Shown here piece after piece: positions 1 through 7,932 of a stretch of DNA of 18,947 nucleotides. The notes under the pieces were generated by a model. That model made no database searches, was not told the DNA's origin, and worked only from the letters and a program-made list of their open reading frames with translations. Origin of the DNA: Willaertia magna (lineage: Eukaryota > Heterolobosea > Eutetramitea > Acrasida > Naegleriidae); assembly GCA_902984215.1 (NCBI GenBank), contig CADWAF010002558.1, positions 1-18,947 on the forward strand. The letters run 5' to 3'. The translations under genes were made by a program, and so were the position numbers. Numbering within the stretch: the stretch's first letter is position 1; the number at the start of each line of letters is the position of its first letter.

Positions 1-560
1 CTCATACTATCTGTTAATTCTTCCTCATAAGCAGTATTCTCAATAATAGGTACAACTAAAGTATCATAAAAGCCATTACCCTTGATACCTTTAATCATTT
101 CTAAGTGGGTTACTTTAAATTCTTTATCAAAAACTAAAGTTGCTAACATTGCGGATAAAGCATGGGAATGGATAACTGCACCTGCTCCACGCATAGAGTA
201 ACATAATTGGAAAAGAGGTTGGCAAGCAGAGATTTTAAAGTTATAGCCATGGTCGTTAGGGTTGTAAATCATTCTTAAATGTTCGCATCCTGCAAAATTA
301 CAGATTGGTTTAGTATTTTCAGTATTTTCATCTTTGCTATCATCTAAAACAAAGATTTGGTCATGTTTAATTCTTTCTTTATGTATTCCTGATGGTGCAA
401 TATATATTCTACTACCCTTTTTAATGGAAATTCCACCTCCGGTTCCACTAACCCAACCATGATTATAATATAATTTCATTAATTCAACAATAACTTGTTG
501 TGGAGTAGAACTTTCACTCAAAGAAGTATGGTCATTAACTGGGGATGATGAAGCAGACAT
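1..560 (-). CDS. mtnB: Methylthioribulose-1-phosphate dehydratase (MtnB/APIP family), 5' part only
   Basis: This gene runs off the left edge; 186 codons are visible from the ATG at 558-560. The family is a cytosolic zinc enzyme of the methionine salvage pathway that dehydrates 5-methylthioribulose 1-phosphate to the diketone intermediate; the animal member APIP also damps cell death. Visible family landmarks are the [15 protein letters not shown] stretch (residues 35-49), IYIAPSG (52-58), the SACQPLF segment with Cys113 matching the conserved APIP cysteine, the zinc pair His131 and His133 in [10 protein letters not shown], and Glu154 in THLEMIKG matching the APIP catalytic glutamate. The third zinc histidine would lie outside the window. 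Compared with human APIP there is extra sequence before the catalytic cysteine (about residues 78-108, containing three Cys). The start is the first ATG, and no stop interrupts the frame to the edge. The family assignment is firm. Confidence 0.93.
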   Translation of the reverse strand, partial: MSASSSPVNDHTSLSESSTPQQVIVELMKLYYNHGWVSGTGGGISIKKGSRIYIAPSGIHKERIKHDQIFVLDDSKDENTENTKPICNFAGCEHLRMIYNPNDHGYNFKISACQPLFQLCYSMRGAGAVIHSHALSAMLATLVFDKEFKVTHLEMIKGIKGNGFYDTLVVPIIENTAYEEELTDSM

Positions 561-898
561 TTTTTTGAAGCGCGAAAAATCTTCATCGCACAAATCCAAG
601 TAAAAATTTAAAAAAATGCATCTCAGCAAGGGTCGAAGACGGAAACAAGATAATTGAACAAGATAACAAGAATGACGTTTATCAGGGACATGATGACAAT
701 TAAGATGATGAAAATTAAATAATTTAATACTTAATTGTTGTGACATGATGAATAATAACATATAATTGTTGATGCAAAAATTTAACACAGTAATTAATTT
801 GACCCTTCCTAATAAGTAATAACGCTACAAACAAGTAGAACTGCACTTGGGTCGTAAATCTTTCGTTAAAACATGTTTAAAAAAATTAAGTCAATTTC
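561..898. promoter_or_regulatory. Divergent intergenic region between mtnB (-) and the RCC1 gene (+)
   Basis: These 338 bp must carry the 5' regulatory sequence of both flanking genes, which point away from each other. It is less extreme in A+T than the block at 2941-4770. It holds several TGATG/GATGA-rich words near 685-750 but no RNA gene or long open frame. I see no TATA box or other element I would name with confidence. Confidence 0.5.
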
Positions 899-2542
899 AT
901 GATAAAATCTTTCACACGCCTTGTACCATTATTATTGTTGTTGTGCATCCTTTGTTTGTTACTAGGACAACAACAGGGAATTAAGGCACAACAACAAACA
1001 TCTTCTGATATCTTTAAAGAACAATTAAATAATTTATTAAGATCAAAAGAAAATATACATGTTCAATTATCTTCCCTTAGAAAACAAATTGAAGATATAA
1101 AACAAGCACAATTTAAAGTTGATGCTGCTTTATTAGCTTTTAATTATTCTTTACCTGATTCTGAATTTATGTCTAATTTTAATGAAGAAGTTGTTAAAAT
1201 TCAAATGAATAAATTATTAAAACAAAGTACTTCATTAAAATCAGTTAGAGAAGATCTAGATTTACAATTAGAAATAAGTAAAAAAGCATTAAACAAATTA
1301 GATGATTCATTAAGCACTTTATTAAACTATCCAGCTCTTCCAAACGCTAGATTAGGAATGTCCATTCACTTACTTTTTTCAATTGCAAATAATTCTACTT
1401 CCATAAGAGCTGTTGAAAGAAATTCAGGTTTAGCTTCAGGAGATGGTATAAGTCTTTCACACACAGCTGAGTTTAGAACATCACCTGCTTATGTAGATCC
1501 TAGTGGTGCCTTAAAAGGAAAAATTATTTGGAAAATGGCGTGCATTCATTATCATTGTTTTGTTATAACAACAGATAATGTTTTAATTTCATGGGGTGAA
1601 AATGGTTTAGGACAGTTAGGTGATGGTACAACAATTACGTAGAAATTATCCAGTTTTCGTGGACATGTCAGCGATGAATGATAAAGTAATTATTGATGTG
1701 AAGGCACACTATTACACCTCTTATGCACTTGCTTCAGACAACACTGTATACAGTTGGGGAGGAGGTGGTTTTTCTGGGTTTTGTGATCCAATAAGTAGCG
1801 CTACTAGAAAGAATCCAGTCGCTGTCTCAACTTCATGGGTCCCTGTAGGAACTAAAATTGTTAAGGCCACAATTGCTGTTGTTAATATTTTCTGGCAATT
1901 AGACAATGGAGATATTTATGGTTGCGGAAATAATGACGGTGGTCAATTAGATGCAACAAAAGTAGCTAAACCAGCGCCAATTAAAATAGACAGTCAAAAT
2001 GTGGATAAAAACGATGCATGGATTGATACTTTTGGATCTTATACTATTTTTGCTTTAACAAAGAGTGGTAATGTTTATTCATGGGGACATAATGCTTGTA
2101 AGTATTTCTTCACTATTTATTTGTTACAATCAACTTATAAGTCGGTAGTGCAGGAAATGGAAACACAGGGGATGTTGCCAAACCAACCTTAATGAATTAT
2201 TTCAAAGCGAATGGAATAGTTATTAAAAAGATATGTAGTTATTATAGACACACTATTGCTCTTTCAACAAAAGGAAAAGCTTACTTTTGGGGACAAATTG
2301 TGGATATTACAAACTTTTCCACTACGTATTCTGAGATAAAAACTCTTCCTTCAGGATTTTCTGCAGCAGCTGGATATTCTGTTGTTGATATTTCATGCAG
2401 TGGTGAATCAGCAGCAATTTTACTTGAAAATGGTGATATTTACACGATTGGAGTAAATTCTTCTGGAAGATTAGGTGAAGGTACATATAATAATGCAAGA
2501 ACTTTTGTTAAAGCGTTTATTTTGAACCAAGTAGAGAAATAA
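899..2542 (+). CDS. Secreted RCC1-repeat (beta-propeller) protein with one intron and one frameshift
   Basis: The conceptual reading is 899-1639, then 1641-2097, then 2142-2542, about 532 codons before the stop. Residues 1-31 are a signal peptide (basic start, a long Leu/Cys/Ile core, then GIKAQQQ). Residues about 35-145 are heptad-rich and look like a coiled coil. The rest carries RCC1-type repeats, seen as VLISWGENGLGQLGDGT, VYSWGGGG, IYGCGNNDGGQL, VYSWGHNAFGSAGNGNTGD, AYFWGQ and IYTIGVNSSGRLGEGT. These motifs form propeller blades in RCC1-superfamily proteins; the ligand is unknown. The first segment is closed by TAG at 1640-1642, but RCC1 homology resumes at once in the +1 frame (RNYPVFVD). 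No intron of suitable length fits there, so a one-base insertion is the simplest reading (or a sequencing error or programmed slip). Without it the product stops after 247 residues. The propeller assignment is firm; intactness is not. Confidence 0.8.
2098..2141 (+). other. Spliceosomal intron of the RCC1 gene (44 nt)
   Basis: It starts GTAAGT and ends ATAAG, and is AT-rich. Removing it joins T at 2097 to TC at 2142-2143 as a Phe codon and turns a broken frame into a continuous RCC1 repeat (WGHNA-F-GSAGNGNTGD). Unspliced, the frame diverges from the repeat and stops at 2190-2192. It is the only intron in the window that I can support from both splice sites and protein homology. Confidence 0.82.
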
Positions 2543-2601
2543 ACTTTATAATTAATTGAACTGTCTTTTGTTTATTAAACCTGTTTTGTCTTGTGGTTGT
2601 T

Positions 2602-2690
2602 GAGCCAAACATTAAGCCCGTGGCTTGTTCGAACAGTAAAACAGTCGATTTAACACATAGCGGTAATAAATACCTAGAGGATGCTTGTAA
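2602..2690 (+). pseudogene. Decayed RCC1-repeat exon fragment with a preserved 5' splice-site-like end
   Basis: This open stretch reads EPNIKPVACSNSKTVDLTHS followed by GNKYLEDA. It matches the core RCC1 repeat pattern (vaC-x-x-x-x-Tv-x-Lt-x-sG-x-x-Y). At DNA level it resembles the intact gene just upstream: the words around TTTAACA...AG(T/C)GGTAAT and GATGCTTGTAAGT parallel TTTAACAAAGAGTGGTAAT and AATGCTTGTAAGT before the real intron. Its GTAAGT is at 2687-2692 in the same phase. The tryptophan-glycine of the repeat is lost, and there is no start codon or continuation. I read it as a relic of a tandem duplicate; a chance match is possible. Confidence 0.42.
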
Positions 2691-2724
2691 GTTTTTGATT
2701 TTTTAGTATTGTAATTTTCTTTGT

Positions 2725-2925
2725 CTAATAGTAATTCAGTAGTAATCTTTCATCATTGTCACTCTTTTTCTTGTAGTTTGATTCTCTTTCTTGTTGCTGC
2801 AAAGCGTTATTGTTATAGTTATTATTTAACATTTCCTTTGTAATAATTAATTGATCAAATTCTCTTTGTAAAATATTTATTTTACAATCTTCATTTCCTT
2901 TTAAAATAAATACTTTACAGTGATT
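2725..2925 (-). pseudogene. Open coiled-coil-like coding fragment, no start codon near its beginning
   Basis: On the minus strand 66 codons are open between a TAA and a TAG at 2725-2727. The translation is protein-like, with EDCKINILQREFDQLIITKE followed by NNNYNNNALQQQERESNYKK. It has heptad-compatible Leu/Ile/Phe spacing and balanced charge, unlike chance frames in this AT-rich DNA. The only Met is internal, just before the Asn run. An AG lies about ten codons in. No exon can be recognised further upstream, where the sequence becomes nearly pure A+T. It may be a last exon or a relic of a coiled-coil protein; I do not recognise a family. Confidence 0.3.
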
Positions 2926-2940
2926 TTAAAGGAATGAACG

Positions 2941-4770
2941 AATTTTAATTAAATATAATTAATTTTTTAAAACAAGAATATTTTTGAAAAATAATGATAT
3001 TCTTAAAGAATAGTTTTATTTCATTTTAAATTTTAAAAACAAAAAGACAAAAATATACAGTTTCATTTAACAATTTCAATAAAGTTTACCTTTTTAAGGT
3101 GTTAATTTATAAAATAATAATTTATATAGATATGAACGTATTAATTTATTTGATTTATTAGATAAAAATTTTTTATAATTACTTAAGAAAAAAATAATTT
3201 AGAATTTAGTTTTAATTATGTAAAAAAAAATATTGTCTATATAAAATTATTAAAAGAATAAAACTTATAATGTTATATGTAATATTATATATTAATATAA
3301 ATAGATTATCCTTATTATTTTCTATGTTTATTATGATTTAAAAATAATAATATTTTTTTATTTATAACATCTAATTAAAATATAAACTTTTTTAAAATTT
3401 TATAACGAAACATTAATTTATTATTTAATTTTTTCATTAATTAATTTAAATTCAAAATGAATTATTATTAAAATTCATTTTTTATATTATTAATTATATA
3501 TTATTTTTTTAAGTATTATTTTTTTAATTTTATAATAATAACAAAATATTTGATAATAATTTAATTTAATATTATTTTTTATATTTTATTATTTTTAATT
3601 TTACTTTTTAATTATATTTTTTTATTTAATTAATATTAATTTTTGTAATAAAGCATTTTAAATTATATAAATTTAATAATAATTTAAATTTTTTATTAAT
3701 TTATTTAATAACATTTTTTAATTTAAAAAAATATTTTTTTTAAATTTTAAAAGATATTTTTTGTTATTAAAATTAATTATTATTTATTGTTAAAATTATA
3801 TTTTTAAAATATAATTATTAATTAGTTTAATTTTTATATATTATTTAAAAAAATTAATATTAATAGACTTTTTAAATATGTAGATAAAATTTTAATTTTA
3901 ATTATTAATTATTTTTTAGTTTAAATATAAAAAATTTATTAAAAAATAATTTAATTATGATTATAATAAAATAAAAAATAAAAAATTAATTTTATATTAA
4001 TATTAATAATAAACTATTTATTATTATTTTAGTTAAATCTAAATTTTTAATAATTTTATCTTTTAATTTATTGAAATAAAAAAATATTTTATTAATATAA
4101 TTTCTTTAATTAACTTATTACTAAACTTAATTAATTTAAAGTTATTCATTTTATTTATTATTTTTATTATTATTTTCTTCATTATCAAATTTAGATTAAA
4201 TAAAAAAATTATTTTTGAATTTTATAATATTTTATAATAATAAAGTTTTTAAATAATTGTTGTTAATAAAATTAAAGGAAAGTTATTAAGATTTTATAAT
4301 AAAAAAAAATTAAAAATAAGAGAATTTATAAATTGTGATGATGTAGAAATAGAAAAAAAATTAATTGTTATGGTTATTATATTTATATTATAATAAAATA
4401 AAGATTTATAATTAAATGAAAATTTATAGATTTAATAAAGATTTATATATTAAATAAAAATTTATAAATTTAATTAAAATAAAAATTTATAAATTTAATT
4501 AAATTTAATTGTAATAAAATAATAATTTATAAATTTAACTAGATCTAATTATAATAAAATAAAAATTTAAAGATTTAACTATAATAAAATTATTTAATAA
4601 ATCTAATTAACTTTAATAAAATTATATTTCATAAATTTAGTTAAATTTAATTATAATAAAATTATATTTCATAACAATAATAAATTCATAAAACATAATT
4701 TAATAAATATTAATTTTTAAATCTACAATTTTTTATATTTAAAATATTTTTATTAAAAATAAAAAATCTT
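2941..4770. other. Gene-free, extremely AT-rich block
   Basis: About 1.8 kb is made almost only of A and T, with many A/T homopolymer runs and short palindromic words such as TTAATTAA and AATTTAAATT. No open frame, RNA gene or recognisable mobile-element end is visible. It begins after the relic fragments and ends at the tRNA gene. The strand asymmetry is mixed, with long T-rich and long A-rich stretches. It could be structural (replication start, matrix attachment or centromere-like) or only unconstrained sequence; nothing here decides between these. Confidence 0.75.
4380..4680. repeat. Degenerate tandem-like AT repeat array
   Basis: Variants of a unit near TTTATAAATTTAATTAAA followed by TTATAATAAAATAAAA recur several times. 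Examples are the copies around 4390-4440, 4460-4500, 4520-4560, 4580-4620 and 4630-4690. Unit length drifts between roughly 35 and 60 bp and copies are diverged. The words ATAAATTTA and TAATAAAAT mark the copies. The exact unit and copy number cannot be fixed by eye. Confidence 0.5.
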
Positions 4771-4856
4771 TCCGACACCGGGAATCGAACCCGGGCCTCC
4801 TGGGAGCTTTTTGAATAAATGAAAGCCAGGTATCCTAGCCACTGGACTATGCGGGA
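4771..4856 (-). tRNA. tRNA-Glu (anticodon UUC) with a 15-nt intron
   Basis: The minus strand folds as a complete tRNA. The D arm is GTCC/GGAT with the loop AGTGGCTA. The anticodon stem is CCTGG/CCAGG with no mismatch, the anticodon TTC lies in CTTTCA...C, and the four-base variable region is AGGC. The T arm is CCGGG-TTCGATT-CCCGG. The 15 bases between A37 and C38 (4805-4819) are a canonical-position intron. The acceptor stem is TCCCGCA against TGTCGGA. It pairs except for a C-C mismatch at position 4:69 and a G-U at 5:68, which is unusual, because TCCGACA would pair perfectly. It is probably functional, but a decaying copy is possible. A T-rich run follows the 3' end on the minus strand, as expected for Pol III termination. 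Confidence 0.9.
4805..4819 (-). other. tRNA-Glu intron (15 nt)
   Basis: On the minus strand this reads TTTATTCAAAAAGCT. It sits between base 37 (A) and base 38 (C) of the anticodon loop, the standard site for introns removed by the tRNA-splicing endonuclease. Without it the anticodon loop is a normal seven bases. Confidence 0.85.
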
Positions 4857-4933
4857 GATATTAAATACAATAATCTGCTGTTGTCCTGAAATTAAAACTC
4901 TTTGTTTGTGGTGTGTTGTGCCTTCTGTTCTTC

Positions 4934-4969
4934 AGTTTCAAAAATTGATTGACATGTTGATTTAATAAT
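4934..4969 (+). repeat. Direct repeat copy 1 (36 bp)
   Basis: This copy matches 5051-5086 at 34 of 36 positions, AGTTYCAAAAATTGATTGRC then ATGTTGATTTAATAAT. The copies are offset by 117 bp, a multiple of three. In the shared frame this copy reads SKID-stop-HVDLI because the codon that is TGG in copy 2 is TGA here. Confidence 0.85.
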
Positions 4970-5050
4970 GCATTTGGCCTTAATTTTACTTTCTTTTCAA
5001 AGGGGTATAGAAACGGAATGCTTTGATCTATGCTGGCCAGAACATTGTAA

Positions 5051-5086
5051 AGTTCCAAAAATTGATTGGCATGTTGATTTAATAAT
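5051..5086 (+). repeat. Direct repeat copy 2 (36 bp)
   Basis: This is the second copy of the 36-bp element. The two differences from 4934-4969 are C for T at 5055 and G for A at 5069. In the relic frame it reads PKIDWHVDLI without a stop. It ends 11 bp before the first ATG of the downstream gene. Confidence 0.85.
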
Positions 5087-5097
5087 CAAATCAAAAA

Positions 5098-5901
5098 ATG
5101 AAACAACTCGTAAAAACAATGCTGTCAGCACCAACCAACAGCAAATTTAATAACAAAGTTTTAAATAAACCAATAATAATGAAATCTCTTTTTGACAATT
5201 TTCATTCCAATCTTTTTATTTACAATAATAACGTTACAAATAAAGATAATAATAACAAAAACGATAATAATATTACAAATAATGAAAGTGACAAGAATAA
5301 TAAAGAACACGCTACAACGACAATAAATGAAAATAATAAAAAAGAACAAGAAAGCACTAATAATACTGTTGACAATAACAATACTTTAGACATAAATTCT
5401 TCTTTACAAAATTTACAAAATAATATCAGTGACTTTTTTTCACAAAATAAAAAACAATTCAATAATTTAATTAATAATAAACAAAATGAAATTTCATCTA
5501 ATCAATTCAATAACATTTCAAAACAATTAGAAGAACAAACTAAAAACTATGTCAATCATTATGCCAATCAAAAAATTAATGAAATTTCTTCCTCTTTATT
5601 TGAAAATAATAAAAAAGAAGAAGAAAATAATCAACAAAATAAAGAAGAAAATAAAGAAGTAAAGAAAAAGTTTAATTTTAAAGAAAAATTTATCAATAGT
5701 AGAGTATTTAGAATGTTTATAATAACTTGTTTTATTTTAAGTATTTCTGGAGGAATAATGTGGTATTTTAAACCTGATTTATTTTGGTTTATTATGGAAA
5801 TACTTTGGAATTGTTTATTGGTTATTAGTTTTATTTTAAATGCCATGTTAAAAGTAATGTTAATGTTATTCCACATAAATAATATTTTTTTATGTCTGTA
5901 A
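5098..5901 (+). CDS. Asn-rich protein with C-terminal membrane hairpin, unknown function
   Basis: I do not recognise this 267-residue protein. Residues 40-100 are low-complexity Asn/Lys/Asp/Thr. Residues about 100-195 are polar, Gln/Asn/Lys/Glu-rich and probably helical or coiled-coil. The segment 188-200 is basic (EVKKKFNFKEKFINSR). Two hydrophobic segments follow, about 204-222 and 228-258, separated by the short YFKPDLFW turn. This suggests a tail-anchored hairpin in an internal or plasma membrane with a large soluble N-terminus. Met28 at 5179 is an equally good start, since codons 1-17 overlap a decayed coding relic read in another frame. The protein contains one short Leu-Gln-Asn repeat (SSLQNLQNNI) like that in other genes here. 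The frame is long for such A/T-rich DNA and has consistent codon use, so I think it is a real gene. Confidence 0.65.
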   Translation: MKQLVKTMLSAPTNSKFNNKVLNKPIIMKSLFDNFHSNLFIYNNNVTNKDNNNKNDNNITNNESDKNNKEHATTTINENNKKEQESTNNTVDNNNTLDINSSLQNLQNNISDFFSQNKKQFNNLINNKQNEISSNQFNNISKQLEEQTKNYVNHYANQKINEISSSLFENNKKEEENNQQNKEENKEVKKKFNFKEKFINSRVFRMFIITCFILSISGGIMWYFKPDLFWFIMEILWNCLLVISFILNAMLKVMLMLFHINNIFLCL

Positions 5902-6120
5902 TTATAAAAATTTTGAATAAAATTTTGAATATAATTTGAAAGTCAATTTGAAAGTTACAATTTGTAAAAATAATAAAAATAAATAAATAAATTTGTCTAG
6001 CAGCCTTTTTCTTAACTAACAAAATAAAAAATCTAAATTGACCTTACTTCCAATTCACCTCCACTTTCAAATCATCATCATTCAGGAGGTTAGTGCAACA
6101 ATCCATCTAACAAAAAAAAA
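5902..6120. promoter_or_regulatory. Intergenic spacer and leader of the following membrane-protein gene
   Basis: This 219-bp AT-rich spacer lies between two same-strand genes. The last part is more mixed in composition (CATCATCATTCAGGAGGTTAG) and ends in a run of nine A before the ATG at 6121, looking like a 5' leader. No ATG intervenes in the last 60 bp. No specific promoter element is recognisable. Confidence 0.4.
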
Positions 6121-7932
6121 ATGAGTCCGATGAATCCAATGATAAAGACAATAACAACAACAATAACAGGAAGAGGAAGAAGAAGAACAAGAGAATCCCT
6201 TCTTTTCACAACAACAAGAACAAGAACAAGAACAATTCTTTTATTATTTATTGCATGTATTGTATTATTATTATCATCATCATTTACCTTTCACGTTACA
6301 GCAACCGCAACCGCAACCGCAACAAGTAGTTCATTATCATCATCAACAACCATTTCAACAACATTACTTTCTCCATTTCATTCTCTTTTTCAATATTATC
6401 AATCTTTTTTTTCTCCTTCTTTCTTTTCTTTCTTTTCTTCTTTTTTTCAACAAGATGATGATCAATTTAAAAAAGAAGAAAATTTTGAAAATAAAAATGA
6501 TTGGAAAATTCAATTTAAACAATTAACAAATAAATTTGGATTATTTATTGAAAATAAACGTGGTGAATTTATTTTAAATCCAATTTTAAAAAATTTACAA
6601 AATTATTTATTTCCAGATAGTTTATCTATTAAAAAGAGACAAGAATTTTTATTAAATTTATTACAAAATAATGATGATTTACAAGAAAATTTACAAAATG
6701 GTTTACAAAATGATGAATATTTGTTAAATAATTTACAAAAAGAAGAAGAAGAATTGGACGTTACAAGTTTTATGAAGAGACAATTACACAATAATTTATA
6801 CAATTTTCCAATTGACAATACTTTACAAAATACTTTACAAAATAATTACGATAAAAATCACACAATAATTAATCCTTGTGACAAAACATCAATTTTTATA
6901 CAATACAATCAAACTTTATATTTTTGTAATGACACAAAAGTCACAGAACAACAATATAATAGATTTATTTTAAATAATGAAGTCAACCATTGTTACAAAA
7001 ATATTACAATGGATAATTTTGCGTGTATTTGTCCTTTAGATAGAGTTGGCAGTTTTTGTAATGTTAAACGTGGTTTTGAATGTTTTACAAAATTAATTGA
7101 TCCAATTAAAAATTGTACAAAAACAAATGTAAAAGTTGGCGGGATTTTTTTAGATGGTGATTTTCCATGTTTACAATATACTTTACAAAAAAGTTTACAA
7201 GAAAATACTTTACAAAATAATTTACAAAATACTTTACAACAAAAGTCACAAGAAGAAAATATTTTTAAATTTATTTTAAAATGTAAATTTAATGAATTAC
7301 CAGATTTTGAAACGACCAATAAAAATTTAAAAAATAATATGAATGTGACAATTGTAAAAAGTGGAAATATTACAACAATTGGTGAAATTCGTGACAATTT
7401 TAAATATTTTTTTAAAAGTGATGATTTTACAATGACTAAACCAATTAATTCACAATATCAATTTAAAATTTTTAATTTTAATAAATTAAGTGACAATTTA
7501 CAACGTTATCAACAAGTTTTTAATAAGACATCATCAACTGTTGACAATCTTTACAATAAAGTTTACAATGAAAATATGGACAATAATTACGAAAATGACG
7601 GAAATTATTTTATCGGTAAAAAAAACATTACCTTTTCATTACCACCATTTCACACAATTGACAAGATCTATTTTACAGGTAATCGTCTATATTTAGAAAG
7701 TGGTTTTCAAATGGATACATTTGGTGGTGGATTAAATAAAATGGAAATGGAAAGATTTTTTATTGATTTTTATAATTTAGAAGAATTACCAACTGTTGAA
7801 AATTATAGAAATTTAATTATTGGATTAGTTGTACCGTTTGGAAGTATTTTAGTGTTGAGTGCTTTTAGTTTTTTAGTTGTATTTTGTTATTTTAAGAAGC
7901 AAAAGGAAAAGAATTTTTTACAATCTGAATAA
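6121..7932 (+). CDS. Type I single-pass membrane glycoprotein with EGF-like segment and LQN repeats
   Basis: This 603-residue protein has a basic N-terminus with an Arg-Thr run (RTRTRTRT, about 31-38) followed by a hydrophobic segment at 39-58, a signal peptide or anchor. A second transmembrane helix lies at about 566-590 and is followed by a basic stop-transfer (FKKQKEK), so most of the chain should be outside the cytosol. Many N-glycosylation sequons (for example NQT, NDT, NIT, NCT, NVT, NKT) agree with this. Cys291, Cys302, Cys304 and Cys313 lie in CYKN...FACICPLDRVGSFC, an EGF-like pattern. A hexanucleotide GCAACC repeat near 6303-6325 encodes the Ala-Thr run. Three clusters of Leu-Gln-Asn repeats interrupt the ectodomain. 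It could be an adhesion or receptor-like protein; the family and ligand are not recognised. The start is the first ATG after an A-rich leader. Confidence 0.75.
   Translation: MSPMNPMIKTITTTITGRGRRRTRESLLFTTTRTRTRTILLLFIACIVLLLSSSFTFHVTATATATATSSSLSSSTTISTTLLSPFHSLFQYYQSFFSPSFFSFFSSFFQQDDDQFKKEENFENKNDWKIQFKQLTNKFGLFIENKRGEFILNPILKNLQNYLFPDSLSIKKRQEFLLNLLQNNDDLQENLQNGLQNDEYLLNNLQKEEEELDVTSFMKRQLHNNLYNFPIDNTLQNTLQNNYDKNHTIINPCDKTSIFIQYNQTLYFCNDTKVTEQQYNRFILNNEVNHCYKNITMDNFACICPLDRVGSFCNVKRGFECFTKLIDPIKNCTKTNVKVGGIFLDGDFPCLQYTLQKSLQENTLQNNLQNTLQQKSQEENIFKFILKCKFNELPDFETTNKNLKNNMNVTIVKSGNITTIGEIRDNFKYFFKSDDFTMTKPINSQYQFKIFNFNKLSDNLQRYQQVFNKTSSTVDNLYNKVYNENMDNNYENDGNYFIGKKNITFSLPPFHTIDKIYFTGNRLYLESGFQMDTFGGGLNKMEMERFFIDFYNLEELPTVENYRNLIIGLVVPFGSILVLSAFSFLVVFCYFKKQKEKNFLQSE
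6661..6753 (+). repeat. LQN-coding repeat cluster 1
   Basis: Repeated TTACAAAAT words, read as Leu-Gln-Asn in the gene frame (LLQNN, ENLQNGLQND, NNLQK), occur at imperfect 12-bp spacing. The same unit recurs at 6823-6846, at 7171-7240 and in other genes of the window. Confidence 0.7.
6823..6846 (+). repeat. LQN-coding repeat cluster 2
   Basis: Two consecutive 12-bp units, TTACAAAATACT and TTACAAAATAAT, encode LQNTLQNN in the frame of the membrane-protein gene. Confidence 0.7.
7171..7240 (+). repeat. LQN-coding repeat cluster 3
   Basis: About six 12-bp units of the form TTACAAAATNNT encode LQYT-LQKS-LQEN-TLQNNLQNTLQQ in the gene frame. This is the longest run in the window and it falls inside the ectodomain of the membrane glycoprotein. 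Confidence 0.75.

Larger units (their letters stand above)
4896..5150 (+). pseudogene. Decayed coding relic with two repeat units, possibly zinc-finger-like
   Basis: In one frame, from about 4896 to the TAA at 5148-5150, the translation is protein-like and broken only by one in-frame TGA at 4950-4952. It contains two related units 39 codons apart: a Cys-rich lead (CCAFC, then CWPEHC) followed by KID-x-HVDLI. The Cys-x4-Cys...His arrangement in the second unit recalls a small zinc finger, but I cannot name a family. The sequence overlaps the start of the next gene in another frame. There is no convincing start codon. I interpret it as the remains of a duplicated exon or an old inserted gene; it is also adjacent to the tRNA gene. 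Confidence 0.35.

Noticed and set aside
1609..1655. Mini-introns (15, 23, 28 or 38 nt, GT-AG) to explain the RCC1 frame change
   Set aside because: Only the 28-nt option gives the right frame, and it deletes the conserved LGDGT of the repeat; the others leave the frame broken.
2600..2640. Possible second tRNA because of TTCGAAC
   Set aside because: There is no matching T stem, acceptor stem or A box. The stretch reads better as a decayed RCC1 exon.
5161..6022. Minus-strand hydrophobic frames opposite the 5098 gene
   Set aside because: They are complements of Asn/Lys-rich coding sequence (AAT/AAA read backwards as Ile/Phe/Leu) and show no independent features.
6251..7696. Other frames inside the 6121-7932 gene
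   Set aside because: They are shadows of the long gene. Their His/Pro/Gln or Cys/Lys-rich translations follow from its repeats.
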